Assembly: GCF_015477805.1 (NCBI RefSeq)
Contig: NZ_JADLQL010000001.1
Coordinates: 1,488,001-1,552,000, forward strand
From: Nocardia flavorosea
GTDB taxonomy: Bacteria; Actinomycetota; Actinomycetes; Mycobacteriales; Mycobacteriaceae
Length of the DNA stretch: 64,000 bases
Direction: 5' to 3'
Shown: positions 16,988-25,925 of the stretch, in pieces
How the letters are laid out: each line of letters opens with the position of its first letter
How positions within the stretch are numbered: the first letter of the stretch is position 1
The notes under the pieces: generated by a model
Told to the model about the DNA's origin: nothing
Database searches by the model: none
Seen by the model: only the letters and a program-made list of their open reading frames with translations
Translations under genes and position numbers: made by a program

Positions 16988-17580
16988 TCCCGGAATCGCC
17001 TCCGGTCCACGCCCGCTCCGACGGTCGCCGACCGCGCCGCGCGACAGGGTCGCCGGAGAGCGCGGCCGAGCCGTGTCCGCAGATTGCCTCCTACCGACTG
17101 CAGGACAGCCGTGGTGGAGCACGGCGGCCGCGGCACTCGACGGTGTCGTCGAAGGTTCCCCCGTGTGTCCGGCCGGTGCAGCGGCCGGGCGACGACGGAG
17201 CCGAACGCATCGAGAACCGGCACGCCGACAAGTGATGTCCACCGACGGCTGCGGAGACAAGGCCGCCCGCAACCATCGGTGTAGTACACGTACTCCCGGG
17301 CGGGCGAACCAGGCCGATCGGACGCACAGGCGTCGCGGCCGGGACGGGGTGGTTGCTCCCGGTCGACCGTGAGGCCGGCTCCACCCGGCGTCTCCACTCG
17401 AATCCGCCCGGACGCGACCACCGGCGCCGCATACGCAGGTCGGTGTGCGCCCCGCGGGCGTGCCGGCCGGCGCCGCGCGGATCCGGGAGCGGTGAGGCGC
17501 AAGCGCTGCCGGACGTGGCGACGGATGCCGCTGGTGTCCCGCGCAGGCGAACCGGGAGCGGACCTGGCAGGGTGTAACGC
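16988..17580. other. Intergenic stretch without recognisable gene
   Basis: Nearly 600 bases between the reductase and the lipoprotein hydrolase. Several open frames cross it on both strands, but they are arginine- and proline-rich in the manner of noncoding high-GC DNA and none carries a motif or start signal. I see no tRNA, repeat or clear terminator. Confidence 0.5.
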
Positions 17581-19131
17581 ATGCGCTGGACTCGGGCAGT
17601 GGTGCCGGCCTCGGCACTTTTGATCATGATCGCCGGATGCGGCGCCGGACCTTCGGACCGTCCGCATGTCGCCGTCGAACATCCGCCGGTACCAGGTGAT
17701 TCCGCCACCTCGGCCGAAGTTCCGCCGCCGCCCGCGGCAGAGGTTCCGAAGAACGAACTGGCCTGGCGTGACTGCACCCGGGAGACCTTCGACGAGCTCG
17801 GCCTCGGTCCGGGCCCCGCCGGCCTGGTGCTGGAATGCGCGGATTTCTCCACGCCGATCGATACGGCGGGCACCGTCCGCGGCAATTTCCGCGCCGGCGC
17901 GCTGCGGGCCCGGCTCCCCCAGACTCCTGTCGATGTGCCCCCGCTGGTCCTGACCTCCGGTGTGGACCGCTCGTCCACCGCCACCCTCGCGGGTATGGTC
18001 ACCGGACCTGCCGGCGCGCTGCTGGCCGCGCACCCCGTTGTCGCGGTGGACCGCCGCGGTATAGGCAGCTCCCAGGCGATCGACTGCCTGCCCGCCGAGA
18101 TCCGCTCCGGCCTGCACGACAACGCGCAATTCGCGCCGGGCGGCGACCCGGTGGCCGCCATGATCGATCTGTCCCGGAACGGAACCATCGCCTGCCGGGA
18201 CTTCCTGCAGCCCTACGACGGCACCTTCGACGCCGCGCATGCCGCCGACGATATCGAGCAGCTGCGCCGGGAATGGGATGTCGAGCGCATCGCCCTGCTG
18301 GGCACCGGCAGCGGCGCTCAGGTCGGCCTGGAGTACGCGCGCAAATACGGTGACCGGCTCGCCCGGCTGGTCCTCGACTCCCCCACTCCTGTCGGTGTGG
18401 ACGCCGTCACCCGTACCGAAACCGCAGTGCAGGGCGCCGAGGCGGCGTTGAGCGCGTTCGCGCAACAGTGCGCCGGTATCGCCTGTTCGCTCGGCCCCGA
18501 TCCGCGGGCGAAAGTGACCGAACTGGTCGGCAAGGCCGCTGCCGGGCAGCTCGGCGACATTTCGGCAAACGCGGTCCGGACCGCGGTGACCGGCTTCCTC
18601 GGTAGCCCGCGTGCCGATCAGTCCAGCCGGGTCGCCGAACTGGCCGATGCGCTGTCCGCGGCGGACCGGGGCGACCGCGCTCCGCTGGAGGCGATCATCG
18701 ACCGCCAGGAGAATGCCACTGCCGGCGACGGTCAGTTCGTGAACAGCTGCACCGATATCCCGCAGCCGCCGCCCGCACCCCAGGTCACCGACCTGTCCGC
18801 GATCTGGGCCGAGAAATATCCCGCGTTCGGCCGCTCGGCCGCACTGTCGATGCTGGTCTGCTCGGCCTGGCCGGTCACCGAGGCACCGCCCGCGCTGGCG
18901 AAACTGGACCTGCCGGTGCTGGTTCTGTCCGGTGCCGGTGACCCGGTGACCGGGGCCGCCCAGGCGTCGGTCACCGGCGCGCTCGGCGCCGCGGGCGCCC
19001 GGCACGCGACCATGCTCTGGCAGGGCTGGGGGCATCCGGTCAGCGCCCATTCCGGTTGCGCGCAGACCGCCGTCGTCGAGTACCTGAAGGACGGCAAGCT
19101 CCCGGGCGACGGCACCGCCTGCCCGGCCTGA
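17581..19131 (+). CDS. Secreted alpha/beta-hydrolase lipoprotein (TAP-like peptidase)
   Basis: 516 residues. The chain starts with a lipoprotein signal: a hydrophobic run then MIAGCGAG, so the Cys at about residue 20 should be acylated and the protein anchored to the outer face of the membrane. The hydrolase fold shows VDRRGIGSS, the nucleophile elbow GTGSGAQVG (Ser about 245), LVLSGAGDPVT for the acid region, and WGHPV (His about 483). The C-terminal TAP-like domain with paired cysteines is typical of tripeptidyl-aminopeptidase-like enzymes. It corresponds to Rv2672. The substrate is probably short peptides or esters. Confidence 0.9.
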   Translation: MRWTRAVVPASALLIMIAGCGAGPSDRPHVAVEHPPVPGDSATSAEVPPPPAAEVPKNELAWRDCTRETFDELGLGPGPAGLVLECADFSTPIDTAGTVRGNFRAGALRARLPQTPVDVPPLVLTSGVDRSSTATLAGMVTGPAGALLAAHPVVAVDRRGIGSSQAIDCLPAEIRSGLHDNAQFAPGGDPVAAMIDLSRNGTIACRDFLQPYDGTFDAAHAADDIEQLRREWDVERIALLGTGSGAQVGLEYARKYGDRLARLVLDSPTPVGVDAVTRTETAVQGAEAALSAFAQQCAGIACSLGPDPRAKVTELVGKAAAGQLGDISANAVRTAVTGFLGSPRADQSSRVAELADALSAADRGDRAPLEAIIDRQENATAGDGQFVNSCTDIPQPPPAPQVTDLSAIWAEKYPAFGRSAALSMLVCSAWPVTEAPPALAKLDLPVLVLSGAGDPVTGAAQASVTGALGAAGARHATMLWQGWGHPVSAHSGCAQTAVVEYLKDGKLPGDGTACPA

Positions 19132-19225
19132 CACCGGTCGCGCCGCGGGTCCGGGCCGGGGCCCGATGTGCGTCTGACCGGCGCGTCGAGGGTGGGTCCC
19201 GGCAACACCACGGCACCGCCCGGTG

Positions 19226-19231
19226 TACCGT
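19226..19231 (+). promoter_or_regulatory. Leaderless-type -10 of aftC
   Basis: TACCGT ends six bases before the GTG at 19238, which helps choose that start among three nearby GTG codons. Confidence 0.45.
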
Positions 19232-19237
19232 GCCGTG

Positions 19238-20575
19238 GTGTTCCTTCGACAGCTCGAGCCCCGCACCGCTCGAACCACCGCCGACGTGATCCGGTTCGCG
19301 CTCTGGCCGCTGGCGGTCATGACCGTGCTGAACCGGGTGTTCATCAAGGCTGTCAACGGTTTCGTCACCGACGACTACAAGCCCGTCTACCAGGCCTCCC
19401 TGGATTTCCTGAACGGGCGTGCGGTCTACACCGCGAATTTCGATTCGGTCGATCCGCACTATCTGTATCCGCCCAGCGGCACTCTGCTGATCGCGCCGAT
19501 CGCGGCGATCGACTACGAGAAGTCGCGCTGGTTGTTCATCCTGCTCAACGCGGTCGCGATCCTCATCGCCTGGTATCTGCTGCTCAAACTGTTCAACTAC
19601 ACCCTGCGCTCGATCGCCGCACCGGCGCTGCTGCTGGCAATGTTCATGTCCGAGACGGTGATCAACACTCTGGTGTTCACCAATGTGAACGGCTGCCTGC
19701 TCCTGGCAGAGATGCTGTTCCTGATCCTGATGCTGCGCAGACGCGATATCTGGGCGGGCGTGATACTCGGCTTGAGTATGGCGGTCAAACCGACCCTGGC
19801 GCCGTTGCTGTTGATAGCCCTGGTGCGTAAACAGTGGACGCTGGTCGTCACGGCGGTGGCCGTGCCGATCGTGCTCACCGGCGTGGCTTGGCCGCTGTCG
19901 AAGGATCCGGAAGCGTTCTTCACCCGTACGGGTCCGTATCTGTTCGAGACCCGCGATTACTTCAACAGCGCCATCCCGGGCAACGCCGAGTACTACGGCC
20001 TGCCGCCGTGGCTCACCTGGGGTATCCGGCTGTCCATGGCGGTGCTGGTGCTGATCTCGCTGTGGATTCTGTACCGGTACTACCGCGACGACGAACTGTT
20101 CTTCGTCACCACCGCCGCCGGTGTCCTGCTCACCGCCTCGTGGCTGCTGTCCTCGCTGGGGCAGATGTACTACTCGATGATGCTGTTCCCGTTCCTCATG
20201 TCGGTGGTGCTGCGCAATTCGGTGTTGCGCAACTGGCCGGCGTGGCTGGCGGTGTTCGGTTTCATGTCCTACGACAAGTGGCTGTCGGACCGCTGGCCCG
20301 ATATCGGCCGCAACCTCGAGTATCTGCGAATCACCTTCGGCTGGGGGCTGCTGCTGATCGTGGTGTTCTGCGTGCTCGGCGACCGGTATCTCGCCGCCCG
20401 CCGGGCGGGCCGGCTACCGCAGCTGGACCCGGACTGGATGGCCACCGCGCCCGATTCCCGGGAGACCACCGATGCTCCCGCGGCCCCGGGCGAGCCGTCC
20501 CACGCCGGCAGCCGGCCCGCCGATACCGCGCCGGCGACCACCAGGTTCGCCGAACCTCAGAGTGTGCGCGGCTGA
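19238..20575 (+). CDS. aftC: Alpha-(1->3)-arabinofuranosyltransferase AftC
   Basis: About 445 residues, a polytopic membrane enzyme of the GT-C fold using decaprenyl-phospho-arabinose. It adds alpha-1,3 branches in arabinogalactan and lipoarabinomannan. An early loop has FVTDDYKPVYQ with the acidic pair expected of GT-C enzymes, then YLYPPSGTL. Ten or so hydrophobic helices follow, including AVKPTLAPLLLIALV, and the last 70 residues are a hydrophilic Pro/Ala-rich tail. Its position between the TAP-like lipoprotein and msrB matches Rv2673. Starts at 19223 and 19235 are also possible; 19238 is favoured by the promoter spacing. Confidence 0.92.
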   Translation: MFLRQLEPRTARTTADVIRFALWPLAVMTVLNRVFIKAVNGFVTDDYKPVYQASLDFLNGRAVYTANFDSVDPHYLYPPSGTLLIAPIAAIDYEKSRWLFILLNAVAILIAWYLLLKLFNYTLRSIAAPALLLAMFMSETVINTLVFTNVNGCLLLAEMLFLILMLRRRDIWAGVILGLSMAVKPTLAPLLLIALVRKQWTLVVTAVAVPIVLTGVAWPLSKDPEAFFTRTGPYLFETRDYFNSAIPGNAEYYGLPPWLTWGIRLSMAVLVLISLWILYRYYRDDELFFVTTAAGVLLTASWLLSSLGQMYYSMMLFPFLMSVVLRNSVLRNWPAWLAVFGFMSYDKWLSDRWPDIGRNLEYLRITFGWGLLLIVVFCVLGDRYLAARRAGRLPQLDPDWMATAPDSRETTDAPAAPGEPSHAGSRPADTAPATTRFAEPQSVRG

Positions 20576-20606
20576 AACTGTACGAGACGTGGCGCCGGGA
20601 GCGTAT

Positions 20607-20612
20607 TAGCGT
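20607..20612 (+). promoter_or_regulatory. Leaderless-type -10 of msrB
   Basis: TAGCGT is followed by GGAGGC and then ATG. The hexamer GGAGGC could instead act as a Shine-Dalgarno if transcription starts further upstream, so this case is ambiguous. Confidence 0.4.
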
Positions 20613-20618
20613 GGAGGC

Positions 20619-21071
20619 ATGAGTTCCGACGCGGACGCCACCGATACCTCCCTGCCCGCCCCCAGAATCCAGCTGACCCCACAGCAGTGGCGGGCCAAAC
20701 TGGATCCGATGGAGTACGCCGTACTCCGGGAAGCCGGCACCGAGCGGCCGTTCACCGGTGAGTACACCGACACCACCACCGCGGGGGTGTACAGCTGCCG
20801 GGCCTGCGGTGCCGAACTCTTCCGCAGTTCCGAGAAGTTCGAATCGCACTGCGGCTGGCCGTCGTTCTTCGATCCGGCGGATTCGGATGCGGTGCTGTTA
20901 CGCGCGGACGATTCGCTCGGGATGCGCCGTGTCGAAGTGCTGTGCGCCAATTGCCACAGCCACCTCGGACACGTCTTCGAAGGCGAGGGGTATCCGACGC
21001 CCACCGACAAGCGGTATTGCATCAACTCGATCTCGCTGCGCCTGCACCCCTCGACCAGCTCAGCGGAGTGA
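20619..21071 (+). CDS. msrB: Peptide methionine-(R)-S-oxide reductase
   Basis: 150 residues. It reduces the R epimer of methionine sulfoxide in proteins, a cytoplasmic oxidative-damage repair step. The zinc site is complete with CRAC (about 62-65) and CANC (about 109-112). The substrate patch ESHCGWPSF is present, and the catalytic Cys lies in RYCIN (about 133) after the GHVF motif. It corresponds to Rv2674 and follows aftC by 43 bases. It is convergent with hemQ across a strong bidirectional hairpin. Confidence 0.96.
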   Translation: MSSDADATDTSLPAPRIQLTPQQWRAKLDPMEYAVLREAGTERPFTGEYTDTTTAGVYSCRACGAELFRSSEKFESHCGWPSFFDPADSDAVLLRADDSLGMRRVEVLCANCHSHLGHVFEGEGYPTPTDKRYCINSISLRLHPSTSSAE

Positions 21072-21106
21072 ACTCTCCGTTTGCCGAGCGGTACGTTACG
21101 TAACGA

Positions 21107-21154
21107 CCGCCCGGTTCACATGCCCCTATTTCCGGGGGCATAGGAACCGGGCGG
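21107..21154. terminator. Bidirectional terminator between msrB and hemQ
   Basis: CCGCCCGGTTC pairs perfectly with GAACCGGGCGG, and inside it ATGCCCC pairs with GGGGCAT around TATTTCC. The nested stem lies between two convergent genes. Confidence 0.8.
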
Positions 21155-21168
21155 CCGGTATCAGCCGG

Positions 21169-21864
21169 TCAGGGCAGTGCGGTGACGAGCTGCTCGATCT
21201 CGACCCGCGGGCCGGTGAAGAACGGGGTTTCCTCCCGGACGTGCATACGCGCCTCGGTCGCCCGCAGGTCGCGCATCAGATCGACGATCCGGTGCAGCTC
21301 CGGTGCCTCGAACGCGAGAATCCACTCGTAGTCGCCGAGCGCGAACGCGGGGACGGTATTGGCCCGCACATCCGCATATCCACGGGCTTCCTTCCCGTGA
21401 TCGGCCAGCATCTTGCGGCGTTCGTCATCGGGCAGCAGGTACCACTCGTACGACCGGACGAACGGATACACGCAGATGTAGTTCCCGGGCTCCTCTCCGG
21501 CCAGGAACGCCGGGATATGGCTCTTGTTGAACTCCGCCGGCCGGTGCACCGCCACATTGCTCCACACCGGGGTGCAGGCCCGGCCGAGTTCGGTGGTACG
21601 CCGGAAATCCGCGTAGGCCGCCTGAAGATCCTCGATCCGCTCCGTATGGGTCCACACCATGAAATCGGCGTCCGCACGCATACCGGCCACATCGTAAATG
21701 CCGCGGACCATCACGTCCCGATCCGCGAGCCCGTCGAAGAACGCACGGGCCTCTTTGATCGCCGCCGCCCGGTCCTCACCCAGCGCACCGGGTCGCACCT
21801 GGTACACGGAGAACATGAGATAGCGGATGGTGGAGTTGAGAGCCTGGTAATCGAGTCGCGCCAT
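21169..21864 (-). CDS. hemQ: Coproheme decarboxylase HemQ (ChdC)
   Basis: About 231 residues of the chlorite-dismutase fold. HemQ converts iron-coproporphyrin III to haem b by two oxidative decarboxylations, the last step of the coproporphyrin-dependent route. Conserved blocks include [54 protein letters not shown] with the catalytic-tyrosine region, and [10 protein letters not shown] containing the proximal histidine. The start ATG 21864 ([10 protein letters not shown]) was chosen because it matches Rv2676c; an ATG three codons earlier is possible. The gene lies downstream of hemE and hemY on the same strand. Confidence 0.95.
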   Translation of the reverse strand: MARLDYQALNSTIRYLMFSVYQVRPGALGEDRAAAIKEARAFFDGLADRDVMVRGIYDVAGMRADADFMVWTHTERIEDLQAAYADFRRTTELGRACTPVWSNVAVHRPAEFNKSHIPAFLAGEEPGNYICVYPFVRSYEWYLLPDDERRKMLADHGKEARGYADVRANTVPAFALGDYEWILAFEAPELHRIVDLMRDLRATEARMHVREETPFFTGPRVEIEQLVTALP

Positions 21865-21873
21865 AGTCTCCAT

Positions 21874-22247
21874 CGTGCCACCTGCACCGAACCGCGCCGC
21901 CGCCGAGTGCGTAAATCGACACGGTCAAGTCGTGCAGCACCGGATGGCTTCGCACAACCCTCATCCGGGCCGTTCGCGATACCGCACATCTGCCTCACAT
22001 CGGCTCCCTCGCCCGGGGCGAGGTGAACGCCCGAACGTTCGGACCAGTCACCCCGGACTCCGTTCTGCCTGATCAACGCACGGGCGACGGCGGTACCCCA
22101 CTCTGGTCACAGCCTCAGCCGGCCCCGGCGGCCCGACGCGCGCCGACGACGGATCCCGCGCCGACAACCGAGACCCGTTGTCGACGACGCGACCCTGCCG
22201 CCGGCGAATCCGGTCCACCGGCAGCCGTATCGACCGGCCGGACAGTG
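21874..22247. other. Gap between hemY and hemQ without recognisable gene
   Basis: About 370 bases. M. tuberculosis has no gene directly between its hemY and hemQ homologues and I recognise none here. Short frames lack start signals or motifs. The promoter of hemQ should lie here. Confidence 0.45.
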
Positions 22248-23633
22248 TCAGTGGTTCGGTCCGGGGGCACCGGCGGACGGGCGGGCCTCGGCGCACGCGG
22301 CGGCGATCCGGTGGGCGGCGGCAGTCGCCGACGCGACACAGGCCGGCACCCCCACGCCGTTGAGGTATGCACCGGTCACGGCCAGATCGTCGAATCCGGC
22401 CAGCCCGGCCTCGATGTCGGCGACCCGCTCGGTATGGCCCGGGGCGTACTGAGCGAGGCCACCGGGCCAGCGTTGCACCATCGCCGAAAGCGGTGTGATC
22501 GTGGCACCGGTCACGGTGGCGAGATCGGCCGTCGCGGCGGCGAGGAGATCAGTGTCGGACAGCGCGGTTGTGGTGTTGTCGCCGAAACGCCCGAACGATA
22601 CCCGGACCACCGCGGTATCACGTGCTGCCAGATGGGGCCATTTCCGGCTCGACAGCGTGAACGCCTTGGCCCGCAGCGGTTCGCCGGTCGCCACGAGCAC
22701 ACCGGAGTTCTGCGGTAATGCGGTGTCCTTCGGCAACTCAAGTACGACGAGCGCCGACGACGACAGTTCGATCCCGGCCGCCGCCCGCGCGGCCGCCGGC
22801 GCCACTTCCGCCAGTAAACGAGCCGTCACGGGTGCCGGGGTCGCGAGTACCACGGCGTCGAATTCGCCGACCGGGTCCACCCGCCAGCCGCCCGGCACCC
22901 GCCGCAGGGCATCGACTCCGGTATCGCGGACTGTAACCGCCGCGGCCTGTTCGGCCAGGGCACGGATCAGCGCCTCGTAACCGTCGCGGAGTGCACCGAA
23001 TACCGGGGCATCCGACGGCGGCGGCAAAATGGCCGAGACCGCGGCGGTGAGACTGGTCGCGCCCCGGTCGAGGGCGGCGGCCAGTGCGGGCAGGGCGGCG
23101 CGGATACCGATCGAACGGGCGGTGCCGGCGTAGACGCCGCCGAGCAAGGGATCGACGCTGCGGGCTACGGTCTGAGCCCCGAACCGGTCTGCCACCAGGG
23201 AGTACACATCGGTATCACCACCCGGACGCCAAGTGAGGGGCCGGGTCGGCTCGCCGGCGATCCGCGCCACCGTCTCCGGGTCGAGCAGTTCGGCAACCGT
23301 CTCCGGGCCCGACGGGATACCCATCAGCGTCCGTTGGGGCAGCGGATGCGGCCGCCCGCCGGCCCACACCAGTGGACGCAGACCGACCGGATGCACGAGC
23401 TGGTCGGCGAGTCCGAGTTCCCGTAGCAGTGCCGGAACCTCCGGGCGCCGCCCCACGAACGCTTCCGCGCCCAGATCGACCGGTTCACCGCCGACCGACC
23501 CCGTCCGCAGCACGCCGCCCAGGCGAGCGCGACCTTCGATCAGGGTGAGGTCCGCCGAGGCGCCCAGCGCCTGCCGTAGCCGGTACACCGTGACCAGCCC
23601 ACTGATACCCCCACCGACCACCGCGATTCTCAT
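22248..23633 (-). CDS. hemY: Coproporphyrinogen III oxidase HemY (CgoX)
   Basis: 461 residues. This flavoprotein oxidises coproporphyrinogen III to coproporphyrin III in actinobacteria (older name protoporphyrinogen oxidase). It starts with the dinucleotide-binding motif MRIAVVGGGISGL. It carries VDLGAEAFVGRRPEVPALLRE in the FAD region, DPLLGGVYAGTARSIG, and the C-terminal AVTGAYLNGVGVPACVASA that closes the FAD site. The start at the ATG before RIAVVGGG is certain from the motif. TACGGT six bases upstream suggests a leaderless mRNA. It corresponds to Rv2677c. Confidence 0.94.
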   Translation of the reverse strand: MRIAVVGGGISGLVTVYRLRQALGASADLTLIEGRARLGGVLRTGSVGGEPVDLGAEAFVGRRPEVPALLRELGLADQLVHPVGLRPLVWAGGRPHPLPQRTLMGIPSGPETVAELLDPETVARIAGEPTRPLTWRPGGDTDVYSLVADRFGAQTVARSVDPLLGGVYAGTARSIGIRAALPALAAALDRGATSLTAAVSAILPPPSDAPVFGALRDGYEALIRALAEQAAAVTVRDTGVDALRRVPGGWRVDPVGEFDAVVLATPAPVTARLLAEVAPAAARAAAGIELSSSALVVLELPKDTALPQNSGVLVATGEPLRAKAFTLSSRKWPHLAARDTAVVRVSFGRFGDNTTTALSDTDLLAAATADLATVTGATITPLSAMVQRWPGGLAQYAPGHTERVADIEAGLAGFDDLAVTGAYLNGVGVPACVASATAAAHRIAAACAEARPSAGAPGPNH

Positions 23634-23987
23634 ACTCCGACCGTAGCCGTTGCCGAACGGTGGGCCTGCGCACCCCGAGGTACGGAAGGGTGAGCTGCGG
23701 CATGCCGCTGTCACCCGAGCGAGCCGCCGAAGCCACGTCAGTGATCCCCATTGCGAACAGCCCCGCCACCGGCAGCGCCGGTGATCGCGGGTTCTCCGTC
23801 CCGACCGCGGAGCGCAGCGCGACCGAACCCAGCCCGTGGTACTCGAACAAGGTTCATTCCGGAATGTGGCCGTAGCGCACTGCTCGGTTGCTCTCCAGGA
23901 CGGACCGCACTGGTAATGGTCAGCCGCAGCACGGTGCCCACGAGCACCGGCGCGACGGCGGTAGCGGTCGCGTGATCCGACCCGGCG
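23634..23987. other. Gap between hemE and hemY without recognisable gene
   Basis: About 350 bases, with the hemY promoter at its left end. Open frames on both strands are short and show no motif. Its counterpart in M. tuberculosis is much shorter, so this could be remnant DNA, but nothing identifiable remains. Confidence 0.4.
23640..23645 (-). promoter_or_regulatory. Leaderless-type -10 of hemY
   Basis: TACGGT on the minus strand ends six bases before the hemY ATG. Confidence 0.5.
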
Positions 23988-25043
23988 CTACAGTTCGTGC
24001 ACCAGTTCCACCAGCGCCGTCAGGACACCGGGATCGGTGTCCGGGAGCACGCCGTGGCCGAGGTTGAAGATATGTCCCGTGGCGCCCATCGCGATCGCGG
24101 AATCCGCTTCGCCGGCGATCCGCCGCGCCTCGGCCTCCACCACCGGCCGGCCGGCGAACAGCACGGCCGGGTCGAGGTTGCCCTGCAGGGCTTTTCCGGG
24201 GCCGACACGGCGGACCGCATCGGTCAGCGGTATCCGCCAGTCGACACCGACCACGTCGGCGCCGGCCTCCCCCATCGCGCCCAGGAGTTCCCCTGTGCCG
24301 ACACCGAAGTGGATCCGGGGTACCCCGGCATCGGCGACCTCGGCGAAAACCCGTTCCGAATGCGGCATGACGTAGCGGCGGTAGTCGGCAAGAGACAGCG
24401 CGCCGGCCCAGGAGTCGAACAGCTGTACCGCGTCCACCCCGGCATCGAGCTGGGCCCGCAGGAACACGATGGTGATATCGGTGAGCGCACCGAGCAGCGC
24501 ATGCCAGGAAGCCGGGTCACCGTGCATCATCGCCTTGGTGCGCTCGTGATTCTTACTCGGTCCGCCCTCGACCAGGTAGGACGCGAGAGTGAAGGGCGCG
24601 CCGGCAAATCCGATCAGCGGGGTCTGCCCGAGTTCGCCGACCAGCAGCCGGACCCCGTCGGTGACCGCGCCGACTTCCTCCGGCCGCAGTCGGGGCAGCG
24701 CTTGGACATCGGCCGCCGTCCGCACCGGGGACGCGACGACCGGGCCGACGCCGGGGACGATATCGAGATCGACACCGGCCGCTTTCAGCGGGACGACGAT
24801 ATCGGAGAACAGGATCGCCGCATCCACACCGTGGCGGCGGACCGGCTGCAACGTGATCTCGCAGACCAGTTCCGGGTCGAAGCAGGACTGCAGCATTCCG
24901 ATACCCGCCCGCAGTTCCCGGTATTCGGGCAGCGACCGCCCGGCCTGCCGCATGAACCATACCGGCCGCCGGGCCGGTGCCGCCCCGGATGCGGCGGCCA
25001 GGAACGGGGCATCGGACAACTGGCGGCGCGTGTAAGTGCTCAT
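23988..25043 (-). CDS. hemE: Uroporphyrinogen decarboxylase
   Basis: 351 residues. It decarboxylates the four acetate side chains of uroporphyrinogen III to give coproporphyrinogen III, the substrate of HemY. The signature [21 protein letters not shown] near residue 24 is complete, as are [22 protein letters not shown] and the C-terminal [19 protein letters not shown]. The ATG ([14 protein letters not shown]) is preceded by TACGAT eight bases upstream. It corresponds to Rv2678c and heads the hemE-hemY-hemQ series, although gaps of about 350 bases suggest separate promoters. Confidence 0.96.
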   Translation of the reverse strand: MSTYTRRQLSDAPFLAAASGAAPARRPVWFMRQAGRSLPEYRELRAGIGMLQSCFDPELVCEITLQPVRRHGVDAAILFSDIVVPLKAAGVDLDIVPGVGPVVASPVRTAADVQALPRLRPEEVGAVTDGVRLLVGELGQTPLIGFAGAPFTLASYLVEGGPSKNHERTKAMMHGDPASWHALLGALTDITIVFLRAQLDAGVDAVQLFDSWAGALSLADYRRYVMPHSERVFAEVADAGVPRIHFGVGTGELLGAMGEAGADVVGVDWRIPLTDAVRRVGPGKALQGNLDPAVLFAGRPVVEAEARRIAGEADSAIAMGATGHIFNLGHGVLPDTDPGVLTALVELVHEL

Positions 25044-25051
25044 CACCGGCC

Positions 25052-25057
25052 ATCGTA
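25052..25057 (-). promoter_or_regulatory. Leaderless-type -10 of hemE
   Basis: TACGAT on the minus strand lies eight bases before the hemE ATG. Confidence 0.45.
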
Positions 25058-25238
25058 TGCGGCCCCGCCCGCCGCGGCGCGCAAGGCCGGGCCACCGCAT
25101 GCGTGCCCCTTCGCGGGGAACTCAGCCGCAACCGCGCGACCGAGCGGAAAGTTGCGCGGTATTTACCACGAAGGGGCCCGAACACCCAGCAACAACGGTC
25201 GCCCGGCGCGCCTCCGCACGCCGCGGCTACTACAGGTC

Positions 25239-25244
25239 TACGGT
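25239..25244 (+). promoter_or_regulatory. Leaderless-type -10 of the DUF3000 gene
   Basis: TACGGT ends seven bases before GTG 25252 with no purine-rich ribosome site between. Confidence 0.5.
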
Positions 25245-25251
25245 CACTCCC

Positions 25252-25887
25252 GTGACACCGCTCGATATCCGCGACGGCGCACCGAACGATGGGCCCGGCG
25301 AAGAACCCGCATCGTTTCGCGCTGCCGTTTCGGCGATGGGCGCCGCGTCCGTACATCCGCGGATCGAACTGTCTGCGATCCGGCCGCCGCAGCGTCTCGC
25401 CCCGTACTCCTACGCACTCGGCGCCGAGGTGATCCACGAGGACTCGCCGGTGGTGCCCATCGATTCGGAAGGTGATGCGTTCGGCCGGCTCATTCTGCTA
25501 CACGACCCGAACGGCGACGAGGCCTGGCACGGGGTTTTCCGGCTGGTCGCCTATATCCAGGCCGATATCGACGGTGCCCTCGCGGCCGATCCACTGCTGC
25601 CGGAGGTCGCCTGGAGTTGGCTGGTGGACGCACTGGAGTCGCGTGACGAACCGTTCACCGCGCTCGGCGGAACGGTGACTTCGACCAGTTCGGTGCGCTA
25701 CGGCGATATCGCCGGGCCGCCCCGGGCACATCAGCTGGAACTGCGGGCCTCCTGGACGGCGCGGACCACCGAGATGGCCGCGCACGTCGAAGCTTTCGGG
25801 GAAGTACTCGCCTATGCGGCAGGTCTGCCACCTGCGGGTATCACCGATCTACGGCCGTCGGAGTCGACCCGTGTCGACCGTGGTTGA
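25252..25887 (+). CDS. DUF3000 family protein
   Basis: 211 residues from GTG 25252. It matches the actinobacterial DUF3000 family: an IELSAIRPPQRLAPYSYALG start, LILLHDPNGDEAWHGVFRLV in the middle and the conserved VAWSWLVDALES, then EVLAYAAGLPPAG at the end. No enzyme motif, membrane segment or metal site is visible, and the biochemical role is unknown. It is followed after 38 bases by the RNase D-like gene, in the same order as Rv2680-Rv2681, suggesting a functional link with RNA processing. The start is set by family length and the -10 spacing. Confidence 0.88.
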   Translation: MTPLDIRDGAPNDGPGEEPASFRAAVSAMGAASVHPRIELSAIRPPQRLAPYSYALGAEVIHEDSPVVPIDSEGDAFGRLILLHDPNGDEAWHGVFRLVAYIQADIDGALAADPLLPEVAWSWLVDALESRDEPFTALGGTVTSTSSVRYGDIAGPPRAHQLELRASWTARTTEMAAHVEAFGEVLAYAAGLPPAGITDLRPSESTRVDRG

Positions 25888-25911
25888 ATATCGGCCGTAG
25901 CCTCGGCCACG

Positions 25912-25917
25912 TAGAGT
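25912..25917 (+). promoter_or_regulatory. Leaderless-type -10 of the RNase D-like gene
   Basis: TAGAGT is eight bases before ATG 25926. Confidence 0.45.
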
Positions 25918-25925
25918 GGCCCTTT

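Noticed and set aside
16720..19368. Very long open frame on the minus strand opposite the lipoprotein hydrolase
   Set aside because: It is antisense to two well-identified genes, is rich in Arg and Gly, and has no motif; long antisense frames are expected at this GC content.
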